From positions 1-64,000 of the forward strand of contig NW_026014653.1 in assembly GCF_020379485.1 (NCBI RefSeq): 64,000 nucleotides of DNA. The letters are read 5' to 3'. Position 1 is the first letter of the stretch; the number at the start of each line of letters is the position of its first letter. A program made the position numbers and the translations under genes. This DNA is from Brassica napus. Taxonomy: Eukaryota; Streptophyta; Magnoliopsida; Brassicales; Brassicaceae. The notes beneath the pieces are model-generated. The model was given only the letters and a program-made list of their open reading frames with translations, was not told the DNA's origin and searched no databases. Of the stretch, positions 12,172 through 24,621 are shown piece after piece.

Positions 12172-14246
12172 ATGGCGGAGATCTCGGGAAACGGCCATGG
12201 TGACTCCAAAGAAGGAGCAGTGATGGTGAACATCAACCAAGAAGTTGAACTTCAACAACAACAAAAAGAAGCTATTCATACCACAAAATCCATGAAGAAA
12301 CAAGACTCTGTCCTCTCGTTCTCTGTCCCTTTCTTACAAAAGGTGTTCATTTCTGTTACTCTCAATCCCCAAACAACAAAAAACAAAAAACAAAAAAAAA
12401 TCTTTCACCGATCTTTCTGGTGTTTAGACTCTTTTCGATGAAAATTTCTTCTGTTCAATGAAACTACTCTGTTTCTTATTTTGTTGCAATTGCTCTGTTT
12501 TCAGTTGATGGCGGAGATTCTTGGAACGTACTTTTTGATATTCGCCGGTTGTGCATCGGTGGCTGTAAACGCCCAACACGACAAAGCCGTGACTCTTCCG
12601 GGGATCGCCATCGTTTGGGGACTCACCGTCATGGTTCTTGTTTACTCTCTCGGTCACATCTCGGGCGCTCATTTCAATCCGGCGGTCACGATTGCGTTCG
12701 CATCTTGCGGCCGTTTCCCTCTCAAACAGGTCAACACATACACACAATATATAACACCTATCAAGTTTTGTTTTTATGTGTCATTTTGAGTTTGATGAAC
12801 AAACTAGAACCTTGACGTTTTGTGTTTGATAACTCTAGCTTAGCTGTCTTCTTGATTGTATTGCACGCAACTAATTTTAATAATAAAGATTTTTTCCCTA
12901 GCCAATAAAGTTTTTATTGTAGATTGCAGTTTTATTTTTATATCTTTCAAAATTTAATTTCTGAGAAATAGTTTTGTCAGACAAGTTTTTTAAAAGAATT
13001 TATCCGTATTAGATCAATCATTTACTAAATTCCATATTCAGCTCAAGGGAGGAATTATTTAAAGCCGATTTACCTTTAATGCGACATTAAGCCACATTTT
13101 CTAAAGTTTATCTATATGATTCTTTGATATTTTAGGTTCCGGCTTATGTGATATCACAAGTGATCGGATCGACGCTTGCGGCGGCGACGCTGCGGCTTTT
13201 GTTCGGACTTGATCAGAATGTTTGCAGTGGGAAACATGATGTGTTCGTCGGAACATTACCGTCGGGATCCGATTTGCAGTCGTTTGTGATCGAGTTTATA
13301 ATCACTTTCTACCTAATGTTCATCATTTCCGGAGTTGCAACCGACAATAGAGCGGTTAGTATTTCAAAATCTTCTTATACTGCATGGAAAGTCTACAGTA
13401 TTTCAACAAAATTATATATAGTCAAATGATTTAAATTTGATGGCTGTTTGTTGGGGATTCTTGCTATTTTTAGCATGTTCGTTTTAACTTTAGCTAATGT
13501 TATAGCTTTTCAGTTTAGTTATAAAGATCAAGTTTATGTTAAATTGTAAAGTCTGCTTTTCAGCAAAAAAAAATATAGAGCTAATATTTTGTTTCCATTT
13601 TACCTTTTAAGGTTTTTAATGAAAAGTGGACTACGTACACTAATTTATAGTTTTATCTTTGATTTTAAATTTTTACTACTAGGAAAACAAGTTTACTATA
13701 TTTTTCTTGACCAAAGCCTTTTCCTAGCCCTCGATCGTATATTTAATTATTAATTTGTGTTGTTATGATTACCTCAGCAATATTTATGATAAAGTAATTA
13801 ATATTGGACCCGTTAACAAAATAAAAGTGATTAATAATATTAGACCCATATGACAAATCAGATTGGAGAACTTGCCGGACTAGCAGTGGGGTCGACGGTG
13901 CTACTTAACGTGATTATTGCCGGGTAATTATTTTTACTTATAACATCTTTTTATTTTACCGTTATGTATATATTTTCTTCTTCTATTTTTGACAAAAACT
14001 TAAATTGATATATGGTTTTTTATCAGACCGGTATCAGGAGCTTCGATGAATCCAGGAAGAAGTTTGGGACCTGCAATGGTATACAATTGCTACAAAGGAA
14101 TTTGGATATACATAGCGTCTCCAATTCTTGGTGCGGTTGCGGGTGCATGGGTTTATAACACGGTTAGATATACCGATAAACCGTTGCGTGAAATAACCAA
14201 AAGCGGCTCGTTTCTAAAGTCCGCGCGAAATGGTAGCTCTCGTTAA
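12172..14246 (+). CDS. NIP1;2: NOD26-like intrinsic protein, NIP1;2-type aquaporin
   Basis: A plasma-membrane or endomembrane major intrinsic protein; NIP1 proteins conduct water and small uncharged solutes such as glycerol and arsenite, and NIP1;2 is linked to aluminium-malate transport in Arabidopsis (family knowledge). Five exons join in frame: 12172-12342, 12505-12729, 13136-13354, 13862-13923, 14027-14246, giving 298 residues, close to the family's usual 290-300. The hydrophilic N-terminus is Gln-rich. The first pore motif is NPAVT in exon 2 (HISGAHFNPAVT). The second is NPGRS in exon 5 (SGASMNPGRSLGPA), the NPA/NPG pair typical of NIP1 members, and its Arg is the selectivity-filter Arg. 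All introns are GT-AG. The C-terminus is Ser/Lys-rich and ends SARNGSSR. I see no lesion, so I consider it functional. Confidence 0.95.
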
Positions 14247-14673
14247 GAAAACAAAGTCATGGCTACGTTAAGTTAGTCATTCGGAGGTTATGTTGTATAT
14301 CAATTAGAAGTAATGACTGTTTTGGTAATTGTGTTTCTTTAAATGGATAACTACCACTAAAAGTTTAAGGATGTATGGTATGTAACGAATATATAAAATT
14401 AATTTACCAAAAAAGAATATATAAAATTATGAGTTTTTAACTTTTTAGCATATAATCCGCTATCTTGAGTAAATTTACAAAAACAATCATCACCAAAACA
14501 AAATACAAGTCAACCTTTTACGTAATCAAACCTGTAGGGATTGTAAAATCGGCATATAGCGGTGTACAGATTTGAACATTTAAAACCCCCACGAAAATAT
14601 GAAACGGAAATTCAAGCCCTAAGAAACTTACATTAACACACTATCATTTTACCATGACAAATATATAGATGTA
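14247..14673. other. 3' flank of the aquaporin gene
   Basis: AT-rich sequence that holds the NIP 3' UTR and probable polyadenylation signals. Nothing else is recognised before the Helitron boundary at 14674. Confidence 0.5.
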
Positions 14674-17600
14674 CTAGGGTCGGCCCGGGCGTAGCCCGGC
14701 ATTTTTTTTTAATTTTAATTATATATTTAGTATGTTTATTTAATATATAAATTTTAGAATCTATTATAAAAAATATAAATAGCTACAGACAAATATAAAA
14801 TAATTTTAAATCATTCATTGCTTTTGGCTTACACAATTTAAAAATTTTAGTATCTAATTTTTTTTGTTATTGGAAATTATATATAAGGTGAACAGCAGAA
14901 TGAAAAAAAATGAATTAAACTCTAGTTATAGTATTTAATTGGTTAAATTGTAGACATGTGTTATTTCACTTAAAATAAAAAGGGTCGGTCCGCGTGTGGA
15001 TTATATATTTCAATTTGTTATTTATATTATTTGTTTTATATTTTTGTTTATTACTTTTCTTATATGTTATTTGATATTTATAATATATTTTATTACAATA
15101 TTAGTAGGTAAAGATAATATAAATACTCATTATTTTAAGTAAAACTAAATTATATCTCTTATTCAAAGAAATTCATAAAAAAAGTAAATAAAATGCATTA
15201 TTTATTTACATGCTAAATGTCCTCAATATATTCATCTCATGTATGTTTTTTAGTGTGTTACTTCCCCACATTGGTGAAGATTTATAACTTAAAATTGTGA
15301 TAAAAATTGGTAATGAATACATTTGTGAGTGACTTATATGCACAGACAATTGTTATAACTTTTATTTTAAGAAAAACTTTAAAAGTTTTGCGTTTATGAA
15401 ATTTAAAGAGTTCCACTAACTCTTTCTTCCATTTTTTTTAACTTCTTCAATTATTTTATTGTTTACTCCGTATAGTTATATACTTATATATCTCATGTAG
15501 TTCTTTGTTCATGTTACTCGAACCAATACGATGGAAGCACATATATATGAATAATATTGAGATTTCTCATTTCAAATTTAAGCAAGCTATACCTTCGTTT
15601 TAGTAGTTAGCCTTTACGATACTACTTGATCAAGTAAAAGAAAATAACCAAAGTTATGATTTAGGTGACCTTTTACTTTTTTCCCAAGTCATGCCTACTG
15701 AAATTCTACAACTCTCTGTTTTCTATCCATTTTTCAGCTTCCATGTCTCTGTTAGGCATTTCTTCAAGAAAATTCAAATTTTTTATCAACTCCAATACCA
15801 GGCCTAGCTCTGTCTGTCCAATCTATTCCATTATCATAACTACAAAACAGTCACCAACCACCATATTTCTTCTTCTCAAACTATGAACCAATGTTGTAAT
15901 TTCTTGTTCAATCTCAAACTATCAAGGCACATATGATGGTATAGAGAAGAAGTATGAATCTTAGTCCATGACTGCTGGTCTTCTTGCACACATCAATTAA
16001 AAAACGTGTGAAACAGATGGATTAGCAAGATTTGCGGGCTATGAACTCCAGGATGCTTAGCTTGCATAAGATCCCTCTTCTGAGGATTTTTCAGCTTCTT
16101 TGGCACTTAATTAAATACCATGTATGCATTCTACAAAAATCTTAGAATCAACATAAACTTGCATCTAAAATAAGCATTAGCAATCCTAAAACAGTCTTAT
16201 TTCACTCTAGATTGATGATTCCCAATTTATCAATGGAAAGACCAGTAAACACACAAAACAAACAGTCCACAAGCATGTTCTGCCTCAGATTTAAAAATAT
16301 ATAAATTACTATGGAACTTAGAAAAACAGCTGAGAAATTGTACCTTGAGCATGACAATCGATGAAAGTCAAAAAGTCAAGCAATCATCCCCACAATTGCC
16401 GCTGCTACCTCTGTTATTCGAAAATTGTTGTTGACTTCGCAACTCCTTATTTTGAAAGGTGAAAATGCCACATGAGTTTAGCTGAAAATAACAAAACCTC
16501 ACTAACACTATTGATAAGAAATTTTTCAATCAGGCGTACCAGAACAGATTTTATTTGGCTAGTAATGCATAAAAAATCCCATAATTAAAGACTGCCAACC
16601 TCTCTTCCGCCCCACCTGTATTTAGTTATGCAAAAATATCAACTCTGAATCGAATTTGTTATATATGAGCACAATTCTTGTTTTTTTTTCAACAGATAGC
16701 TCATCGGCTCCATCCAGCATGTTTTTGTGTAAAGACTTTAAGCTGCTTCACTAACCCGTCTGTTTTCTAATATTTCAGGTACACATAAAGAAGGATTCTA
16801 ACCCTCAATTCGTGATGCTGTTGTGTAGGGGAGTACTTGCAGTAACCCATGACCTGAAAAATACAAAACACATATCTTGATGGTCAAAGCACTGCAGGAG
16901 CTTTTGCTGCAGAAAGCATATGAATAAAAAAAGTTTAGAGACTCCCTTTTGACTGAATGTATAAATCATCGATCTGGAACAAAACGTATAAGATTAAAAG
17001 AACCAAACGAAAATAATAGATAGAGTATATGTCTCTTGGAATGAAATAGATGATGCATATGCTAAAAGATGAGAACCCAATTAACTCAAAATCCATTATT
17101 ATCACCACCGATGAACCTCTCGAATTTTACAGGGAAAGATTGGCTTGCATGAACGTAGATATGGGGTGAGGTTGTTGTTTTTCTTAAAAAAATACTTTGA
17201 CAAATGCAAGATATTCGTTTTCCATATCCCTCTCTGATATTTATCGAGTCAAACTTAAACTTAAACTTATACACAATGAGAGTATCAGAGATATTTACCT
17301 TTGTTCCAAACTCATGACTGATATTAGGGATGTCGTCTTCTGCTATAGTTGTCAGCACTGCAACGACACGTTTCTCTGCCACAATGGCTAACACTGGCTC
17401 CGTCAAAGTAATGATCCCGAGTCGTCAGAAACCAAACTGTGATATCGAGTCGCCGGAAACCAGACTAAGAGGATTTGGAACAATCTTGTTTCACCTTAGA
17501 ATAAAATGCGATTGAAACATGGAGAGCAATCAGAAGAGCTCAACGTTTTGGAGTTGACAACGAATTCATCAGAATAAATATTGAATATTAAAAGAGATTT

Positions 17601-18148
17601 ACAATGAGCGATGCACCTACAGGGAGAAGACGGCGAGATGATATCATTACAGTAAGCGATACACCAAATCTTCGGAAACCAATTTATAGCTATGAGGAAT
17701 TGTGGGGATGTGTTAAAGGTGTTAATGACGTTTAATCAATAATCTCGCAACGTTTCAGAGGATAAGAACCGAAAACGAAACAACGATGTTTAATATAGGG
17801 ATTGTTCACGACAATTCGTCTAACTCAACCCTCCTGAAACTCCATTGTGGGTGAAGATCGTCAGAGATCAATAGAAGATGAACCCTAAAACTGGATATCG
17901 CTTGCGCTAAGAAAATATTAGTCTCTCTAACGGGTTTACCATTTGACTTTCGCAAAACTAAATAAGAAAGAGCTCACTAAATATTCAAGAAAAAGCCCAT
18001 TTTAATTTGATTACGTTTAAATGATACGGTGTGTTTTGTTTGGCTGGACACGTGTCACAACGCCATAGCTCGACTTTCCTATGTGGAATCCTATGTGGCG
18101 CAAGAAGGAGAGATCAAAACAATACTTTATAATAGATAGGTAGATAGA
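14674..18148 (-). mobile_element. non-autonomous Helitron, about 3.5 kb
   Basis: Read on the minus strand, it starts at 18148 with TCTATCTACCTATC after a host A. It ends at 14674 with a GC-rich hairpin (GCCGGGC TAC GCCCGGGC) followed by a short spacer and CTAG before a host T. The 5' TC, the 3' hairpin plus CTAG, and insertion between A and T are the Helitron hallmarks. No Rep/helicase coding is seen. The interior is AT-rich except about 16.3-17.9 kb, which is more complex and may be captured host sequence that I do not recognise. Confidence 0.72.
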
Positions 18149-18290
18149 TTCAATAAATCTTTGCTGCTTATCGGAAAAAAACATAATTTGATACTTGTCC
18201 AAAATTTTCGCCGTACTCTATCCCGTCGTAACTACCCAACTCGGCGACGATAAAACCGTCTAATGCGTCACAATTATTAGAAAATTTTCT

Positions 18291-18339
18291 CACCGTCCAA
18301 TTTGTTTTTTTTTTTTTTTGAAACACACCGTTCAATTTG
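18291..18339 (-). mobile_element. micro-retroposition scar with 14-bp TSD
   Basis: CACCGTCCAATTTG at 18291-18304 and CACCGTTCAATTTG at 18326-18339 (one mismatch) flank poly(T) followed by GAAACA. The insert shares the TTTTGAAACAC core with the scar at 45165. Confidence 0.65.
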
Positions 18340-18578
18340 GTTTGGTTTGTGGTTATGCTATTTAAAGTTTTGTATATATACATGTATATATTTGTAATTA
18401 CGATAAAAACTGTTGTGACAAAAATGATACTGCGTTTAAAAAAAAAAAGAGCTCAGAGGTTTGGATTTTCATTTCACATTTCTAGATCTTTTAAAATGTT
18501 GAAAACAGTAAAATTTTGATAACAATACACGGTTATGTACGTGTTGTAAAATCTATATAATAAAAGTTATACTTACAA

Positions 18579-19835
18579 TCTATATTATTAAAAGAGAAGT
18601 ACCCATTTGAATATGTTATTACTTCATTAATTAAACTTTTTTTTTTTGCTTGTCTTTTTCAGTTCATTTATGAAATATCCTAAAACGAATAAAACTGCAT
18701 AATTTATTATTTGCCTTTTCAGTTACATTAATGAAATATGCTTAAATGAATTTAAACTTTCTATTTTATTGTTTGTCTTTTTCAGTTACCTTAATGAAAT
18801 ATCATTAAATAAATTTGGACATAACGTCATTTAATCAACAAAAAAAACTCATGAGTTATCCTTACGTGCATAATTTTAATAATGGAGATTTTTAAAAACG
18901 TTCATCATTAAAATGTTACCTAAAACATGCAGTACTAATATATAACATGCATCAATAAAACTAGAATTTGACTCACACAATTGTACGGATATTATTTTCA
19001 GTTGATTAAATTTAAAAATAATTATTTATTCAAAAAATATTTAAGAATGGCTATGTTTTTAAAAATTATATGGTATTATTTTCTCATAACTCATTTGTCA
19101 TTTGATAAATTGTTAGAAATAAAATTTTAGCATAATATAACTCAGTTGTCATTTGCTAAATTTATGGTTTTTATTTATATTTTTTTATTATTTAATTATA
19201 ATATTTTTATTTTATATTTGAAAGATAAATGAATTTTCTTTCAAAAAATATTTTTGTAAATGTATTTTCTAAAAAATAATCAATTAAAATTGTTATTATC
19301 ATTGAATATCATTATTTTTTACATAATTTGAGTTTTCGTTTACATCAAAACTTATTATATTTTAGGATAATTTTAATTTAAAATGTAATTTTCATATTTT
19401 TCAAACAAATTCTAAAAATAGTTTTTAAATATTTTGTTATAATTGTTAAAAAAAATATTGAGTTGCATTTCAAATAATAAGGTAAAGATATTAAAAATAT
19501 TCTAATTAAAATATGTAAAATTTAATATAGTTTTAAGGAAATGGTCAAAAAAAATTACACATAAAATAATCATGATTTTTGTTAACTGGGCGGATCATTA
19601 TTTATATGATATCGCACACGAAAGATAAATTTCTTTTTTTTTTTTAAATTATCTAATTAACTCTATACTCATTTTTTAATATTTTTTATATGATATCACA
19701 CATTCGTAAAAAAAATAGATAGTTTAAGATGCAAAAAAAATATTTACTTAATGAATATAATATGAACGAATATTACAAATACATCATTTAATAAAATAAA
19801 TAATTAAAAACTGAAAATTCATATCCGGGGTCTAG
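18579..19835 (+). mobile_element. probable short Helitron-like element
   Basis: Starts TCTATATTATTAAAAGAGAA after a host A, a standard Brassicaceae Helitron 5' end. A candidate 3' end is CCGGGGTCTAG at 19825-19835, followed by T. The usual 3' hairpin is not intact, so the right boundary is tentative. A second similar 5' end (TCTATATAATAAAAG) lies 27 bp upstream at 18552. The interior is very AT-rich with no coding. Confidence 0.45.
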
Positions 19836-20367
19836 TTGACTCTATAACGAAAGGTTTGCTTACATTTTATTTTTGTAATAATGACTATTTCTGTACATTT
19901 AAGCGAAGTGACGGTTTTATTTGAAAAAACTATAACAACCTTGACCAGGACTTACGTATGGTTGTATGAATTTTTTCGATCTCTTCCTCTCTTTTTTATG
20001 CGAAATATTCGATCTTCATATTCAGGAGGATAATGAACTCAGTTATGGAAGCCGACAAACTTTTCTTTTAAAAGCAATATTTTCCAAAATTACTATTTAG
20101 AACTCGTCAAAAGAAGCACCAAATACGGAGTTGCTAACATTGCCAAGTGTGCAATACATTGTCCAGAGCTTGACAATCGACTAAGTGTAACTTTGTCCAC
20201 AAAACGCCAACGTTAACCTCGCTATTGTTCGCCACATCTGAACTCTATAACCATTCGCCACATATAATAACTTGTTACATCCAAACCATCGTCATATTTT
20301 CCTCATGCAACATCTCTCCTGTCTTGTAAGACCATAGCACAGAACAAGGCTTTTTAGTCGTTACGCG
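19836..20367. other. 5' flank of the DUF1264 gene
   Basis: Less AT-rich towards the gene. This is likely the promoter and 5' UTR of the DUF1264 gene. No specific element is called. Confidence 0.4.
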
Positions 20368-20658
20368 ATGGCGTCAAGTGATAAGGCTCCGGTGGCGTGT
20401 CCAGCAAGCATCGGAGAATGTAAGGAGCCAATGGGAGATCCTACGAAGACAACTACGGCGATACTAGAAAAAGGAACGGCTATGATGCAGTCTATGAAAC
20501 CAATCAAGCAAATGAGTCTCCACATGTGTTCCTTCGCTTGCTATAGCCACGATCCTGGCCGTCAGATAGAGGTTCATATCTATGGTCACCGTGTAAACCA
20601 AGACTTTCTCCAATGTGCTGTGTCTACGAATCCAGTTCCTCTAAGGCTCATCTCATAG

Positions 20659-21723
20659 GTATACATACGGATGTTATATTGGGTTATCCAGTCCAACCCA
20701 GCCCTATAAAATATAAACTCAGTCCTATTCTAGCCCTAATCATACTTTAGCCCTAATAGTATATGCATGAAGGGCTGGGTCAGGATTGGATCAGGGTTAG
20801 TCCATTATGTAGTCTTTCAAAACATAGGCAAATAATATTAACATGTGATTTAGATAATTATAGTAATATCATCAAATAATATATAATATAATCAAACAAT
20901 GTTTTGCGGTTTTGGCGGGAAAACTCGATTTCCCGGGTTTGACGGGAAAACTCGATTTCCCTGTTTTGGCGGAAAAACTCGATTTCCCTGTTTTGGCGGA
21001 AAAACTCGATTTCCCGATTTTGGCGGGAAAACTCGATTTCTCGGTTTTGGCGGGAAAACTAGATTTCTTGGTTTTGACGGGAAAACACGATTTTTCAGTT
21101 TCGGCGGGAAAACTCGATTTCCCGGTTTCGGCGGGAAAACTCGATTTGCCGATTTTGGCGAGAAAAACTAGATTTCTCGGTTTTGGCGGAAAAACACGAT
21201 TTCTCGGTTTTGATGGGAAAACATGATTTCTCGGTTTTGACGGGAAAAACTCGATTTTCCGGTTTTTGGCGAAAAAACTCGATTTTCCGGTTTTGGCGGG
21301 AAAACTCGATTTCTCGGTTTTGGTGGGAAAACACGATTTCTCGGTTTTGGCGGGAAAACTTTATTTCTCCGGTTTGGCGGAAAAATTGATTTCTCGGTTT
21401 TGGCTGGAAAACTCGATTTCCTGGTTTTAGCGGAAAATACTTTTTTTTTTGCAATTTTAGTGAAATATCAAATTTTATGAATCCAGGAGGAATTTTTTTT
21501 TTTGAAGTTTTAAGCTCTGTACTAAAACATTGTTGTTTAACAAAAAAACAAAGTTATCTAGTACTGTGTAATAAGGTCAACTCTATCAAAATATTTTATT
21601 TCTTTAACCCAACCCTAAATTAGCCCTAAACACCTCAAGAGCAATGTAGTAGGGTAAGGGTTCTTAAATTATTGGATGGGCTAAGCCATCCCTAAGTCAA
21701 GCAGCCCTATATAACATCTCTAG
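20659..21723. mobile_element. non-autonomous hAT-like element carrying a 27-bp tandem array
   Basis: Ends are inverted: GGATGTTATATTGGG on the left and CCCTATATAACATCTC on the right. Flanks read AGGTATACATA and AGGTACACATA, a near-identical direct repeat compatible with a decayed 8-bp hAT duplication. Just inside both ends are GCCCTAA-rich and AACCCAACCC sequences. No transposase is encoded. It lies in intron 1 of the DUF1264 gene. Confidence 0.6.
20905..21440 (+). repeat. 27-bp tandem array with E2F-type motifs, about 20 units
   Basis: The unit is approximately TTTTGGCGGGAAAACTCGAT plus TTCYCGG. Length is mostly 27 bp, with single-base length variants after about 21165. Because 27 is a multiple of three, the array reads as a 9-residue repeat (GGKTRFPGF and variants) in several frames, which I regard as incidental. 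Nearly every unit contains TTGGCGGGAA or a one-base variant. This fits the plant E2F consensus TTSSCGSSAA. Confidence 0.9.
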
Positions 21724-22138
21724 GTACACATAAACATTGATTATACGTATAAATGTCCTTGTTGTAACGTTGAGTTTTGAAGCTTTTGCGTTAGATTATG
21801 AATTTAAGATTTATGATGTGTTTTTTATTGTATTAAATTTCTAGGGATCGAATATATAGTGTCAGAGAAGTTATTCGAATCAAAGAATCTCATTCCCATG
21901 ATTATGAGGTTCTTGATTTTTCATTTTGTATACATTTCCGGTATGTTTATTTATTTTTATCAAAGAATCAAAAATGATAAAATTGTACGTATTGTTTGTA
22001 GATCCAGATGGCTCTTCTAGTAACTCCAAGGATCCAAGAGCTCGTTGCAAAGCCGGAGCTTAAAAATCTTGCCAACTCCTACGGAAAATTTTGGTGTACA
22101 TGGCAGATCGATCGCGGTAAGCAACTAGTCGTTGTAAA

Positions 22139-24122
22139 CACTACAAGAAAAAACGCTTTTCTTAGCGGACGAAAAACGCTATCTAACGATAAGATAGCGG
22201 TTTATGAAGTGTTGTATCATCGCCCGTCATAATAGGTCAGACACATTAGATAGCGGTTTTTCACACTGCTATCTTATTATTATATATTATAGCGTTTTAT
22301 TGTATGCAATTAAATATTTTTTAATAGCATTTTATTTTTGCTATTATTTACACTAAAATTATTTATTTTAAAATTTATTTATTTTTAGCTATTATTTTAA
22401 AAAAGAAAAACATAATTAAAACTTTAAACTGATTTATATATTAAAATTATGTTTATTATTTAAATTTATTTATAATTAAACTGGGTTACAAAAATATGAT
22501 TTACAATTTTAATAAACTAAACCTAATAACAAAACCAAAATTAATAAACTAAACCTAATAAGAAAACCTAATAACAAAATTAATCTAAACCTATCCCGCC
22601 GCACCACCACCTTCTTCGTCGTGTTCTTCCATGACCTCCGCCTCTGCATCAGTTTTCGTCACGCCTCCGCCTCTGCCTCCGTTACTCGCGCCTCCGCCTC
22701 TGCCTCTGTTAGTCGTGCTTCCGCCTCAGCATCCGCTGTCTCATCCTTCACCTCTGGCGCACTTCCATCCCGGTTCGTCACTATTTGGGTTTGTCTCCAA
22801 TCCAGATTTGTGACAAAGATGCTTGTACGGTCGACATCGAAGCTCCGTGTAAGAACAACGCCGACGACGACAGCTACATCTCCCACCAATCGTTGCGCAG
22901 TAGATCTGGTGACTGGGTCTCGATCCTTACGCTAATGGTTGGAAAGGGAGAGGTTTGGCTGGGTCTGAGGGTGGAGTTGGGTTATCGGATTCGTTTGAGA
23001 ATATTGTTAAGTCTGATGGTGAACCTGTAAAGGAAGAAGAATGAAAGAGATGACAAGAAAAAGAGATGAGATCTACGAGAGAGATTTTAGGCCTTTAGAT
23101 CAAAAATAATCAATGGTTAAAAATTGTAATCCTTGTCATTGAAAAAGTGACCAATGAGAAGAAAGATAAGAAAACTAAAGGATTGATCTGTTAACCAATG
23201 AGAAGAGAGAATAAAAAACTAAAGGATTGATTTGTGGCCTTTGATTTAATGTTAATCAATGGCTTGGTATTCTTACAAGAAGTGTTTTTATTTTTTTTAA
23301 ATTAATATTTATTTTTTGTAATTTTAATTATATATTTTGATTATTTTATATATAAAATTAAATTATTCATTTATATTATAAAGCTAATGATATAAAATTA
23401 CAAAATGATTAGATTTCATTTTTATAAGCAATTTAAGTCAAATAAAATTAAGATTAACAAATTCGGTTAAAACAATTAAGATTAACAAAATGAATAGATT
23501 TCACTTTTATAAGCATTTTAAGATTTGAAGTTAAATAATAAAAAATATTATAGTTTCAAGATTTTTAGTTAGAGTTTAAGGTATGTGATTAATTTAAGGT
23601 ATGATATATATAGGGTTTGAGGGTAAAGGTTTGAGGGTATTGATTTAAGATTTTAAGTTAAGATTTGAAAATAAATTTGAATTTATTTTAAGAATTAAAT
23701 TTAAGTTTGAAACTTTTTTATTTAGGGTTAGATTTAAAGTTATGAGTTTAAAATAGAGGTTGAGTATAGGGTTTAGGGTTTAGAGATTTGAGATTTATTT
23801 ATGAAAATATATAACTTTGAGTTAATATTTAATATTTTAGGTTAAATTTAAGATTTGACGTTAGAATATTAGAGTTTAAAGTTCGTGTTTAGAATTTAGG
23901 GTTGAAACCTCGTTTAGGGTTTCGGGATTCAAAAATCCAAATATAGCGTTTTTAATTATGTGCTATTAAAAATACGATATCATAGCGTTTTTATATACAC
24001 CACTCTATCATAGCGTTTCCAAATATACAAACGCTATCTAAAACTAAAGGGTATGTCAACCATAGCAGAAAAACAAAAAACGCTATCCTCTACTGCTATC
24101 AAAACACATATTTCTTGTAGTG
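22139..24122. mobile_element. non-autonomous CACTA (En/Spm) transposon, 1.98 kb
   Basis: Begins CACTACAAGAAA at 22139 and ends TTTCTTGTAGTG at 24122, perfect 12-bp terminal inverted repeats of the CACTA class. Flanks are AAA at 22136-22138 and AAA at 24123-24125, the expected 3-bp duplication. Subterminal repeats ATAGCGTTT/AAACGCTAT occur many times near both ends, where transposase normally binds. No transposase is encoded. A GC-rich low-complexity patch lies at 22590-23030, and degenerate GGTTTAGGG motifs at 23580-23930. Confidence 0.93.
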
Positions 24123-24621
24123 AAAAAAAACCATATATTATTATTTTTGATCAAAAATAAACTATATTTTCATGTAGAACAATTTTCGGCAAAGTCTAAT
24201 GAAACATTCATGTTGGCTCCCAAATTTGAATGCATTAATATATATATGTTTTACGGTCCCAAATTATAAAGGAAGACTTTATAGTAAAATTTTGTAGTAA
24301 TAAATATTTCAGGACAGCCTCTCTCATAGTATGAGTTTCAATTAGGGTTTTTTGTTTGTTTTAGGGGATAGATTACCACTAGGTGTACCATCATTAATGG
24401 TGTCGCCACAAGATGTGAATCTCGGGAGGATAAAACCGGAACTTGTGAAAAAGAGAGATGAAGAACATGGGATCTCGACGGAATCGTTGAAGCCGTCACG
24501 GGAAGGGATTTGCGGACCGGAGAAAAAGAATTTGGTTGCTGATTATTGGGTTCGGTTTAGGAAAGGCTTTGCGCTTGATGTCGTTGAGACAGATATGAAG
24601 AAAACATCTCCCTTCCCGTGA

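Larger units (their letters stand above)
20368..24621 (+). pseudogene. DUF1264 protein gene with frame lesions and two transposons in introns
   Basis: Encodes a protein of the DUF1264 family (At4g18920-type, OBAP-like; biochemical role not established). Exon 1 starts at the ATG at 20368 (MASSDKAPVACPAS) and runs to about 20654. Exon 2 is about 21843-21911 (IEYIVSEKLFES), exon 3 about 22003-22117 (MALLVTPRIQELVAKPEL to TWQIDRG) and exon 4 about 24365-24621 (DRLPLGVPSLMVSPQ to the stop). Two lesions are visible. Near 20610 the frame shifts after QCAV, so the downstream AHLIG-coding bases are read out of frame. In exon 2 about 30 bases that normally encode SPEEQKLW-type sequence are missing, again shifting frame before SHDYE. 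Exons 3 and 4 remain open and conserved. Intron 1 carries a hAT-like element with a 27-bp array; intron 3 carries a CACTA element. Confidence 0.8.

Noticed and set aside
20905..21440. CRISPR-like array
   Set aside because: Units are contiguous with no unique spacers, and the genome is plant nuclear.
20899..21454. Open frames of 68-119 codons in several frames across the 27-bp array
   Set aside because: A repeat unit divisible by three with no stop is open by construction. No start context, promoter or homologue supports a protein.
23580..23930. Telomere-like GGGTTTAGGGTTTAG motifs
   Set aside because: Degenerate, irregular and inside a CACTA element; not an interstitial telomere block.
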